Positions 54,840-64,000 of a stretch of 64,000 bases of DNA are shown piece after piece; position 1 is the stretch's first letter; the number at the start of each line of letters is the position of its first letter. The notes below the pieces were generated by a model. The model was given only the letters and a program-made list of their open reading frames with translations, was not told the DNA's origin and made no database searches. This DNA comes from Macrosoma leucophasiata (Eukaryota > Arthropoda > Insecta > Lepidoptera > Hedylidae). The stretch spans positions 6,902,001 through 6,966,000 of the forward strand of contig JAWQUS010000011.1 of NCBI GenBank assembly GCA_036365455.1, in the 5' to 3' direction. Position numbers and translations under genes: made by a program.

Positions 54840-55434
54840 TTTTTAATGTTCATGCCCTTTGCAGAAAACCTTGATTTAATTTAGCCGATTGACGGTCTTT
54901 TGAGATTTATTATGTACATCATTATATTACGTAGATATGCGTTCCTACTTTTCTAAGAAGCAATATTTTCCCCTTTTCCCTAATTAACGTAGCCAACGTA
55001 TTTGAGCATCATTTCTCAGAATAAATTCAATACAGAAAACGTTCTTTCATAAGTATATTTTCATCACATGCCCTATGTTAGCTCTTTGATGGAACGACTC
55101 TTCGATTCGACGTCACTCAAATGGAATTTGCCGAAACGTCTTCCGAACAATAGAAAGGTCGCGCCACCGGGAATATGGCGTGGCTGTGTTATTTCGCTAC
55201 AAAAAGGTAAATTATTATCGGCGCCTTCTTTTTTAAGCTTTGTGATAGTTTTTTATACAAGTTGCTGAGAGAGTTTGAAGAGATTAAAAGAGGAAATCCA
55301 TAGCGAAATTGGGGAACTGGGGACGATTTTAAGCAGCCAGATACATACCTACATAGATAATTTTCTGTTCAAATTCTCAAACCGTTAGTTCGGCGTATCA
55401 GCAGTTTTAATCACAACTCTCAAGGTAAGGCAGT
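54840..55434. other. Unassigned; one weak exon-like frame
   Basis: A 66-codon frame starts at 55068 and continues across a donor-like AAAAG|GTAAAT at about 55204. No acceptor, promoter or known motif supports it, so no gene is called. Confidence 0.3.
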
Positions 55435-56570
55435 AAGTATAAATATGTATAATACTTTCCTGCTTCGTATTTTTGTCGGTATTACGAAATGCCATGCTTG
55501 TTGATCCTCCGCCTTTTGTCGTTCGACAAACATTTGTACAAATGCCTCAGCACGAGTCTAGTCCATGCTTAAATCCTATGTTTCATTAAGTTTTTTTTTC
55601 GTTGCAAAGAGCGTGAATAATTTTATCACAGTTAATTAATCTTCTCGCGTCGTTTGTTATTCTTATTGTCTGTTTTTAAGATGAATAGAAATTGTTATTT
55701 CTGGGTCAAAACATTCTCAATTAAGGCGATATTAAAAAAAGATTTTATTTCTTTTAATGTTATGTATAATTAAAAAGAAACTATCATTACTCATGTCTAG
55801 GGTTTCGTAGTCGTATGGCAAAAAACCGGAACCCTTATTGGATCACGCATTTGAAAAGGACAAAAGAGAAAAGCATAAAGAATTTGGTAATCTCAAGCCC
55901 CTTTTTAACTTTAACTTGGTACCTTATGTACTACTCATATTTCATTTCTTAACGCGTTGTTTTCTTAGGGGCATCAGATGAATTAATTATTTTTAACTCA
56001 AGGTAATATACGACAATACTTTTCTGCTTCGAATTTTTTTCCAGTATTACGAGATGCTATGCTTGTCCTCTTTTTATTGTTCGGCTGCAAAAAATAATGT
56101 TAAAAAGTGTAACTAACCCAAAAAAATGTGGTGGACCATGGGCGGGGCTTAAATATAGTCCACCGCAGCGCGTTAGGCGGATGTTTCCTTGCCGCTCGGC
56201 GAAATGTCCTTGTCGTGACACTCGTGACCAATCGAACGAGAGCATTGTCTACGCTGAAAATGTGAGTGTTTGTCAAGTTGCAGTTAGTTTGTTTGCGAAA
56301 ATGGAACCAAAATCTATACTTAAATTAATATTCGTAGTCGGTCTGCAAATATTTGTACGAATACCTCAGCAAGAGTCTAGCCTACGCTAAGTCCTACGTT
56401 TCATTAGGTTTTTATTTCGTCGCAAAAAGTGTGAATAATTTTATCAATGTAATTAGACTTCTCGCGTTGTTTGTTTTTCTTATTGTCTGTTTTTAATAAG
56501 AATCCAATTTATATTATTTCTGGGTAAAATCTTTCTCAGTGAAAACGATATTTAAATAAAGAAAGATTTT
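55435..56570. repeat. Local direct duplication with a 250-bp insertion in copy 2
   Basis: 55440-55810 and 56010-56570 share CTTTTCTGCTTCG-, ATTACGAGATGC-, TTTGTACGAATACCTCAGCA-, GTGAATAATTTTATCA and TTCTTATTGTCTGTTTTTAA-type blocks in order. About 56090-56345 is extra in the second copy. Confidence 0.72.
56090..56345 (+). mobile_element. Insertion carrying a GC-box/TATA-like motif
   Basis: It has GGGCGGGG at 56141, then TTAAATATA, then ACCGCAGCGCG at 56163. The same three parts at the same spacing occur at 63473-63505. CTGCAAA at both edges may be a TSD. The 97-codon frame through it is not recognised. Confidence 0.5.
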
Positions 56571-56680
56571 TTTACAGATGTCGTTAAAAAGATACTATTA
56601 TTGTTCATTTTTTGTATTTACAATTATATTATTAAATGGGATTTTGAAGTCGAGATAAAAGCTATCCTCACGCCATAGTG

Positions 56681-56885
56681 ACGACCCGGTTAGTCCAGCG
56701 GTGCGAAACCACCGTTTGATTCGAAGGGTCGCGGGTTCGATCCCCGCACCGGAACAAATATTTGTATGGCCTACAGATATTTGTTTCGGGTCTGGGTGTT
56801 TGTGTATGTGTTGTATGTGTACAACGGCACCCACGACACAGGTTTATACCTACTGTGGGGCTGTGAGTGTAAGCGTATTTTATTA
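56681..56885 (+). mobile_element. tRNA-derived SINE (GACCCGGTTAGTCCAGCGG type), copy 3
   Basis: Complete and very similar to 25391-25609, with one altered head position (GTGCGAAACCACC). Confidence 0.87.
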
Positions 56886-57289
56886 TTTATTTTTTATAGT
56901 TTCGGTAGATTATGTCCGTTGTACCTAAGTCTTTAGGGTCTTCAAACAATCTTAATTATGTATTATATTCCAATCGATGCAGGGGTGTCGCTACGAAATT
57001 GTAATGAGCAAATAAATAAGTCTAAAAATAAGAAGGTAGGTATACCGTACTTGTGCCAGTTTATCTAGGCCCTATATACTATCCACCGAAAATAAGAATT
57101 TAAAAAAAAATTTTAAAAAAAAGTTAAAAAATACGGCCTTTATGGCGCAAATTTTTAACGTCGTATGCTTATAAAACCCTACGCTAGAAGCACTAGTTAT
57201 TGAGAAAAGCCATTAAACGCCAATGAATTAATATAACAAAAAACCTCATTAATGCAGTTGGTAAATTGTTCGTTTCCGCTACCTATGTA

Positions 57290-57480
57290 CGTGAATGTCT
57301 ATGGGCCTATGATATGCCAAAAGATATACTCGGAAATTCCAATATAAACGGAAGTGTCAAAGATAACGAAAACCCAATTCTTCCCACATTAGCAATTTAT
57401 TGTGTCCGGATTCGTTCATTGTAGCTCCTATGTTAGCTCCGATAAGATAAGAACATTAAACATGTCATTAAATTACCTAA
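57290..57480. repeat. Repeat pair with 61860-62050
   Basis: AGATAACGAAAACCCAATTCTTCCC, GATTCGTTCATTGTA and CGATAAGATAAGAAC recur in order at 61929-62012. No coding frame. Confidence 0.65.
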
Positions 57481-57539
57481 TTATCATTAACCTAACGTTA
57501 AGGTTCATGTAGCTGTGAAATTGTCTCTGTATCAGTAAT

Positions 57540-58265
57540 TTATTCGTGCGGTCGAATGAAGTTTAAAATTTTATTAGTGTTCCTTGATTCGCGCTGCCGA
57601 ACAGTAGCAAAACAAATCTAAGAGAATTTGACCCTTTTCTCCAACAAACTAGAACGAAGTTAAAAAATTTATGTTTCTGAGCTTGTATTGTATTCTTGCT
57701 CTGAAATAAAATAACGGAACAAAGTTAATATTTTACGTCACTGCGCTTGTATATTCCTTCAATTTGTTTCATTGAATACAGCAGTTAATGAAACAAAACT
57801 ATGCTTGTTTCAGTGGAAAAAAATCGCGCTGTCGAATGAAATAATGAAGAAAAGTTAAATTAAAAAAGAAACATTACCTATTACAGCTTTATGCTTATGT
57901 TTTTTTTTATAAAAGCCGTCGAATATAGGCAGTTGTAAGTAAAACTAAGGTTTCATGTTTTTTACTCTCTTATTAATTCACGTTGTTGAATATATAGGTT
58001 TTAGACAGTAGATTTTAGGTTTCTGGATTCTTACTTTATTTTTGCTGTTGAATTAAGCAACGCAATGGTTTTACGATTTTATAAGCTTGCTATATGTTAT
58101 GCCGGCATCTTTATACTGTATTTAATAATAGAGCATTAAAATAAAGTAAAAGTTAAGACTAAATGATTGTCATCGTCTAGTTAAATAAAGTACCTACTTA
58201 ATGAAGCTAAGCTAACATGCTATGTCGCTTGTCTCTGTGCTAATATACCTAATTTATTCACGCTG
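57540..58265. repeat. Degenerate ATTCRCGCTGTCGAAT motif series
   Basis: Variants of TTCGCGCTGTCGAATGAA occur near 57543, 57588, 57828, 57912, 57974, 58039 and 58255 at irregular spacing in AT-rich DNA; probably a decayed minisatellite. Confidence 0.4.
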
Positions 58266-58279
58266 TCGAATTAAAAAGG

Positions 58280-58470
58280 CTAAAACACGACACGGTATTC
58301 AGGGTCCGGCAGCCGCTTATTACACTATCCGGTCGACAGCGCCCTAACTCAATCACAGTACAAATACACGGGCCGCTCCGATCACCCTAATTAGGGCCCT
58401 AACTCCCTAAATGTTATTACACAACCCTGACCCTTGCTATCGTACCCTGAATACCGTGCCGTGTAATAAG
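58280..58470. mobile_element. Foldback MITE, copy 3 (short)
   Basis: ACACGACACGGTATTCAGGG to CCCTGAATACCGTGCCGTGT, with CCCTAATTAGGGC inside. The long inner inverted repeat of copy 1 is absent. Confidence 0.75.
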
Positions 58471-58758
58471 TCCTTAAGTACTTTATTATCAAAACCATTA
58501 AGTATGTTTCTTTTACCTTCTTTTCTATAAAGTGTTGTACCTTCTATTCTTCAAGTTTTCTACCTTGTATGGGAAAAAGGACATTTTATTGCGACGTCGA
58601 AAAAAGTATTCAAAAAACCGAGCGATTCCGTTTATGTTCTTAAAGGATCATCGTATCAAGATAAGATGAGTACAAAAATAAAAAGCCCAAATTGAAAAAG
58701 CTTAGCAAATTATTTTATGACCCTAAAGAAAATTTTCCTCACAAAAATAAAAAGTTAA

Positions 58759-58957
58759 AAAAAAACTGGTTGCCTGTAAAGTCGGTTTTACGGGCGAAGA
58801 TTTTACGTGACAACGTCTTTTTCTCGGTAGAAAGGCATTCGCCGGTCCGGCAGGCCTCTCTCTCGTTCGGTGACTCATCGTTACGTTACCGGGCGTTACA
58901 CTTTTTCATGAGTGACTCCGAGCCGCAACCTAATTTATGACCTTGTCACGTCAAAAC
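58759..58957 (+). repeat. Conserved cassette, copy B
   Basis: Nearly identical to 33568-33761 over its whole length, differing mainly near the right end (TTTATGACCTTGTCACGTC). Upstream and downstream flanks are unrelated, so the cassette is the moving unit. Confidence 0.75.
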
Positions 58958-59476
58958 GAACATAGTTATTGTGGTGAGATAAAAATATTTTAATTTAAAT
59001 AACAACAACTACTCGAGAGGTTCTGACCGAAGATACAAGGTTTCATTATTTAACCTACTGCCTATCCCATTGCAAACACAATAGCTTTAATAATGCAAAT
59101 GCTCACATGTGATGCATGGAACAGGGAACCTGTTAATACAAATCATAGGAATCTGCGATGATGTTTTGATCGTAATATGAGGTTAAAAGTCAGCACGTAT
59201 ACCAACTTGATCTTTCCTCTCCGCGTCACGCATAATAACGTTTTTGCATGGGCGTTTTCATATTGACAAATTATGCCTCATTTCGTGTAATATAAGACAA
59301 CGTGCTCATATAGCTTAGAGGGAGACGTGTCTCCCTCTAAGAGGCATTAGAGGGAGACGGCAATAATATATGTCAATAGTAAGTAAATTAAAATATTTTT
59401 TAATCAACTATTTATTGACACTCGCGCCTACTAGAAGTTTACTTAGGATTATTACAGGACATTTTTACCACTTATT

Positions 59477-59768
59477 TTTTATGTTATGGAAGTGGAAAAC
59501 AAGCATATAGTTCTCGTTAGGCAATGTGAGCTATAAACTTGTTTTCCATATATCTGTATGCTTGTTTGCAGATGCGTTACCACTCCTGAGGCCTAAGATG
59601 TTATGCCTCTGTGCCAGAATATTTATTTATTTAATTTTATTATTATTTCAATGACAGGGCTGTACATTACCACCTGACCGAAACACAATAGTGCTGAACA
59701 CTACCATTTAAGTATATAAGGTAATGCGATGGTGTCTACGCCCGCGAGCTCCGGCTCTACCACCAGTA
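59477..59768 (-). mobile_element. BMC1/jockey-type 3' repeat, rearranged
   Basis: Starts TTTTATGTTATGGAAGTGGA and ends GCTCTACCACCAGT, but the section for the middle of the repeat is replaced by other sequence and an AT-rich piece is inserted after GTGCCAGAA. Confidence 0.75.
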
Positions 59769-60127
59769 CTACTTCGGATTAGCACGGCTTTTACAGCACA
59801 TTTTTACTTCCTTTATGTAATGAAACAAGCATACAGTTTATATAGGTATCTATATGAATATTATGAAAATTTCAATTTCACATTCTCTACATCAATTCCA
59901 ATGACATTTGTTTTACGACTTTAAAATTAGTAGTTTTTGAAATTTAAGATAGCTTATCCAAATTATTTTTTTGCCTCTGGCATTTACTCTGACCGTAGGT
60001 ATGCCACGCCTAGGCAAAATATCGCCTCGAGTAGCGGGGCGCGGGGTTGCGGGGTGACGCAGCAATAGTATTTTGAAATTTTGAAAAAAAAAAAAATTTT
60101 TGGGTTCTTTATAAAAAATTCTAAAGT

Positions 60128-61311
60128 ATGTATGTATGTATCTTCACGCCAGGTCCCTAACGGGGTAGGCAGAGAGTGTAGAGCGCCAGATATCCCGGTT
60201 CTGACAAACCTCTCGTGCCTCGTCTACTTTCATCATTCTCTTCATACATGCACGCCGATTCCTAAGACTTTTGATCCCACCATCAGACAGAACTCGACCT
60301 ATTTGATCATGGTAGGTCAGTCTTGGTCTTCTTGGGCCTCTGCAACCATCCACATTCGCATTGTATATCTGTTTAGTCATTCGCTCATTCGACATTCTTT
60401 CTATATGCCCGAACCATCGGAGCATGCCTTTTTTCATTTTTACACCGATACTATCATTCACACAAAGCCTCTTTCTTACATCTTCATTACGAACGCGATC
60501 GGTGAGTGATACACCGCAGATCTTGCACAATGATCTCATCTCGACCGCGTTCAACTTACTTTCATGCTCTTTCCTGCATACCCAGCTCTCGCTTCCATAT
60601 AAAAGCGTTGGAGTAAGTACAGCATTATGTACAGCATTAAGTTAGTCGCGCCCGCTGGCTGAGATGTTTAGATTCTAGCAGCTTACCCAACGCTCCATTC
60701 ACGCAATTTACTTTAATACTTTAGTTTTATCCACATTTAATTGTAAGCCTTTCTCCATACAATCCTCTTTCATGACTGTGACTAGTGCTTGTAGCCCAGA
60801 TGGTGTAGAGCTAACAATTACCGCATCATCTGCGTAAAGCAGACAGTTCACCACTAAGTCACCCATACGCACTCCCACATCCATCAACTTCACCCTCTGG
60901 AGATATTTGTCCAGATATATGATAAACAGCCTAGACGAAAGCACGCAACCCTGTCTGACACCGATGTTAACATCAAACCAGGGTGACATGTTACCATCTA
61001 CCCGCACACATGCTTGACAGCCCACATACGTGGACTGTATTGCACGGAGCAGACTGCCATCAATACCATACTCTGGCAAAATGTCCCACAGCTCCTTTCG
61101 TAATACCCTATCAAAGGCTTTCTCCAAATCCACAAAACCGCAGAAAACCTTCTGACTCACAGCCAGATGCTTCTCTACGATGTTGCGAAGGGAGAAAACT
61201 TGATCCATACATCCTCTTCCAGTTCTGAAACCACCCTGTGCATCCCACAATCACCCGTCGGACTTCTCTTTCATTCTTCTTTCTAAGACTTTCCCATACA
61301 CTTTAGCTACT
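60128..61311 (-). pseudogene. RTE-like LINE: reverse transcriptase core and C terminus, 11-bp TSD
   Basis: Longest copy of the family. On the minus strand: ELVAKVYGKVLERRM, an in-frame TGA near 61252, then AQGGFRTGRGCMDQVF, FVDLEKAFDRV, GVRQGCVLS, the catalytic LLYADDAV (about 60830) and LQLNVDKTKVL. After a short frame break come SESWVCRKEH-type and MLRWFGHIERM blocks and the common end YPVRDLA-stop with a GATACATACATA tail. AATTCTAAAGT at 60117-60127 and 61312-61322 is an 11-bp TSD. The endonuclease is lost by 5' truncation. RTE assignment rests on tail, short 3' UTR and RT pattern. Confidence 0.88.
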
Positions 61312-61492
61312 AATTCTAAAGTCTTAGAACAAAATATGTTGGGATTGATAAAGAGTAGCTGTCTGCAAGAGGTGATGCGCTAATTTAAATCACCCTGTAT
61401 CACACCACCAATTGGCAGCAGAGTTACGCGCTTAAAAACATTTCGGTGATTCATTTTTATTTATATGTGTCTGTGTTGTAAATATCAGTAAA

Positions 61493-61685
61493 CTAGCGGC
61501 CCGCCCCGGCTTCGCGCGATTGCAATGTTACCTGAAGTCTCCTATTCATGTTAACGTGATGTTATATAGGCTAAAGCCTTCCTCAAAAAAATCTAACAAT
61601 GAAAGAATTTTTCAAATCGGACCAGTAGTTCCTGAGATTAGCGCGTTCAAGCAAACAAACAAACTCTTCAGCTTTATAATATTAT
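61493..61685 (-). mobile_element. Non-autonomous Helitron (CCGCTAGT family), copy 3
   Basis: Minus-strand end GCGAAGCCGGGGCGGGCCGCTAG followed by T. Contains TCCTGAGATTAGCGCGTTCA. The 5' end is less clear. Confidence 0.72.
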
Positions 61686-62199
61686 CAATCAATAAATAAA
61701 TAAGTCACGCATTTCGACTTAGGTGTAGTGATGTTACGGATTAAGGGCACGTAGACTTAAAAACTTGTCTTGTTAAGATATCTGATAACTTTTCGACAAC
61801 GCGACCCATATCGTCTCGCCTAGCAACATTTCACATGAAAATGTTTGGGATTCGTAATGACGTTTTATGCTTTAACCGAGTAATCGTATGAGATAGACTC
61901 GTAAATTACACCATAAATGGAATTGTCGCGGATAACGAAAACCCGTTCCTTCCCACATCGGCTATTTATATACGCAATTCGTTCATTGTATTCCCGTGTC
62001 AGTTCCGATAAGATAGGAACGCACATTAAATACGTCATTACAATTTATCTTAAGTACCATAAATCGTGACAATATGTATAAAACATACAAACAATGTATA
62101 TAACAGCAATAACAATAATCTTTATTGTATACTATCACAGGGCAGTTATCTAAAAATGAAAGAAACGATTTCGTTCAGACTATTCTTGCACTCCAGTCC

Positions 62200-62640
62200 A
62201 AGAGTTTGTCTAAGCCCCTAAATGTCTATGCTCTCTAAGGGTCATAGCTCACTGCAGTCACCAATCGCCCGACCAGCGCCCGACCGGCTCGAGCGGTCTG
62301 CGCTCATTACATCAACTCCGCTCCGCATTGATATCGGACCGCCTCGAGCCGTCGACGCGCGTAGTGGACCACTCGGTGACCACTTGCTTGTCTTGCGTTG
62401 ACTTTGCATTGCCAACGCGCTGTGTGTGTGTGTATTACACGTAGTTCCCCCAGCAAAAAATGACAGACTGTTTTGCATCGTTAATAAACGCTATGGCGAC
62501 TCCTCTCCGCCGCAGCGGCCGGTGGCCGGTGGCCCGTGGCCCGTGTTGCTCTATGTGTTATGCCCATTACAATTCTTTGCACATGCTTGGATACATATCC
62601 CTTCCCCTGGAACATTGAACGACCGATAAAGTATGAATCT
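62200..62640. other. GC-rich block, unassigned
   Basis: Richest in G+C of the window (CGCCCGACCAGCGCCCGACC, GCGGCCGGTGGCCGGTGGCC) with many CpGs. It could be a promoter, an exon or the end of a DNA transposon. The frames of 67-78 codons are not recognised. Confidence 0.4.
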
Positions 62641-62878
62641 AATAATAGTTTTAATTACCAATAACATAGTTTTATATGGGGTAATCGGTAACATAACATT
62701 ATTGATATTGGTGTTATTTGTTTTCGAAAAGTTTGGCTCAGTTTCAAAAAGATTGGCATCATTTTAGTTCCCGACTATCAGTGGGCTAAAGGTGATTACA
62801 CATTTATATTATGATGTTCCTATATTGACGGATAATGCTGTATACCTTTGGATTCATTTTAGGTCAATATCCAGAGAA

Positions 62879-62985
62879 CCCCTAACTCATTAGGGCACCA
62901 TGGCGACGTCGCCGGCTACATATCCGAGCTGCTAGTATGGATATACATGGTACGTCGCCATGGCGTCCTAGTGAGTTACGGCCCT
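62879..62985. repeat. Palindromic MITE-like sequence
   Basis: CTAACTCATTAGGGCACCAT...GGCGACG is mirrored by CGTCGCCATGGCGTCCTAGT...GAGTTACGG as an imperfect inverted repeat of about 28 bp around a 45-base centre. No TSD recognised. Confidence 0.55.
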
Positions 62986-63470
62986 TCTTTCATTTTATTT
63001 CTGGATTCCCACGCATGTGTTGTTGCGAAAAATAAAAATATGACAATGATAGTAGATATCCTCCTTCAATTTTTTTTACACGATGTTCGTTGATTTTCTT
63101 GTCGTCTTTATGTGCTGCTTCAAATTCTATTGATACTAAAAAAAAGATTGATCCGTTTGTTCTCTAAATAAACCGCACATTAGACGATTGTGTGGATCGT
63201 GCAGGTGTGTATGCACCTTAACACTTCCCACATAATGTGTTAATGACCACGCGTCGTAGAATGTAAATTACTAATGACCTGACCCACTTCAATAACCGAA
63301 TTATAGGTAGATTAAACATCTCGTTTGTAAATTGTATTATCGTGCGACACGAAATTACAAATTAAATGATCTTGTGTTGTGAATCTTCGTATGATGATAT
63401 CTTTAATTTAGGCCTACGAATAGAAGTGTAACTAAAACAAATAAAAACATTCCACGTAAATAGACACACT

Positions 63471-63523
63471 GTGGGCGGGGTATAAAAAGAACACACCGCA
63501 GCGCGTAGGTGTGTCCTTTTTAT
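63471..63523 (+). repeat. GC-box/TATA-like hairpin motif
   Basis: GGGCGGGG, TATAAAAAG and ACCGCAGCGCG at the same spacing as 56141-56173. ATAAAAAGAACACACC (63482-63497) pairs with GGTGTGTCCTTTTTAT (63508-63523) with one G-T, leaving loop GCAGCGCGTA. Confidence 0.65.
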
Positions 63524-63529
63524 GGCCCG

Positions 63530-64000
63530 CTCTTTGTTCATTTTTATGCTGCCTCCGCTGTCCTTTTTATGCTGCATTATCCATAAATAACCATCAATGT
63601 TAATTACATGCTCCTTTGCCACCATCAACACATTAAAAAACACAAAACCATAAATTCTTAAGGGACTCGAATTAGGTCACTCCTCGCTTTAACAGTTTAC
63701 CAAAAACCACAAATTTACCGGCATGAAAGAAAGAACGCTTACAATGCAGATTTGGCCATAATTCGGCAGATTAGGAACAATTCACCTAAAGGATTGTCGT
63801 TTACGTTGCCACGTTTACCCAGCTTAAAAAGGAATTTGGTATTATGCCTGTAATTATGTTAATATAGATAAATACTGCCTCCTTTGAAATGAAATTGCAT
63901 GTATGGATTATAGCTGAAAATTCTAACGCGGTTTCATTCTAGGACATAACGTCTTTTATTAAGTACTTTTTATTTCGCTAACTTATTCTTTAAATAACAT
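63530..64000. other. No recognised gene
   Basis: 63590-63640 has a faint BMC1-like tail (ATCAATGTTAATTACATGCT). Otherwise unassigned up to the window edge. Confidence 0.45.

Noticed and set aside
55068..55268. 66-codon frame with a donor-like AAAAG|GTAAAT
   Set aside because: No promoter, acceptor, motif or second exon; such short frames are expected by chance.
59308..59360. TAGAGGGAGAC / GTCTCCCTCTA hairpin as a small RNA precursor
   Set aside because: The stem is too short and is followed by a direct repeat of the same word; simple local duplication explains it.

Overview
This is an AT-rich eukaryotic window that reads as gene-poor, repeat-dense insect DNA, almost certainly from a moth or butterfly. 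The evidence is the repeat content: short Helitron-type elements ending in CTAGT, a roughly 280-bp jockey/BMC1-type 3' repeat present in more than ten copies, several tRNA-derived SINE families, a Dong/R4-type retrotransposon at (AAT)n tracts, and an insect-type tRNA-Leu(AAG). No bacterial-style operon, CRISPR array or rRNA is visible. Family names are assigned from memory of Lepidoptera repeats and protein motifs; no database was searched.

Host content is small. One intact tRNA-Leu lies at 2125-2205. A repeat-free, CpG-rich stretch at about 45600-45950 looks like a TATA-less promoter (initiator plus a DPE at the canonical spacing), followed by a possible first exon ending at a consensus splice donor. 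No other host exon can be supported.

Layout. 1-7 kb: 3'-truncated and 5'-truncated LINE pieces, tRNA-Leu, a Helitron interrupted by a MITE, an inverted-repeat element, and a 985-bp hAT-like element inside a BMC1-type repeat. 6.9-10.1 kb: a hAT-like MITE split by a decayed LOA-type LINE, with target-site duplications (TSDs) readable for both layers. 10.6-21 kb: MITEs, a Lep1-type Helitron, CR1 and jockey reverse-transcriptase remnants, SINEs. 21.7-24.3 kb: an R4/Dong-type element with a 548-codon open frame covering the end of the reverse transcriptase and the restriction-like endonuclease. 25.6-29.6 kb: local duplications, a 570-bp tandem array and a mariner-like MITE whose empty site survives in a nearby paralogous copy. 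30-44 kb: Helitrons, a composite tRNA element, an ATC microsatellite, a dimeric SINE flanked by TSDs, a Helitron with an internal 126-bp tandem array. 44-52 kb: candidate promoter/exon, further SINE, BMC1-type and R4-derived copies, foldback MITE. 52-64 kb: two more foldback MITEs, local duplications, a conserved promoter-like motif in two places, and an RTE-like LINE with an 11-bp TSD.

The main logic of the window is nested transposition. Because many insertions keep their TSDs or have an uninterrupted paralogue in the same window, the order of events can be read directly.
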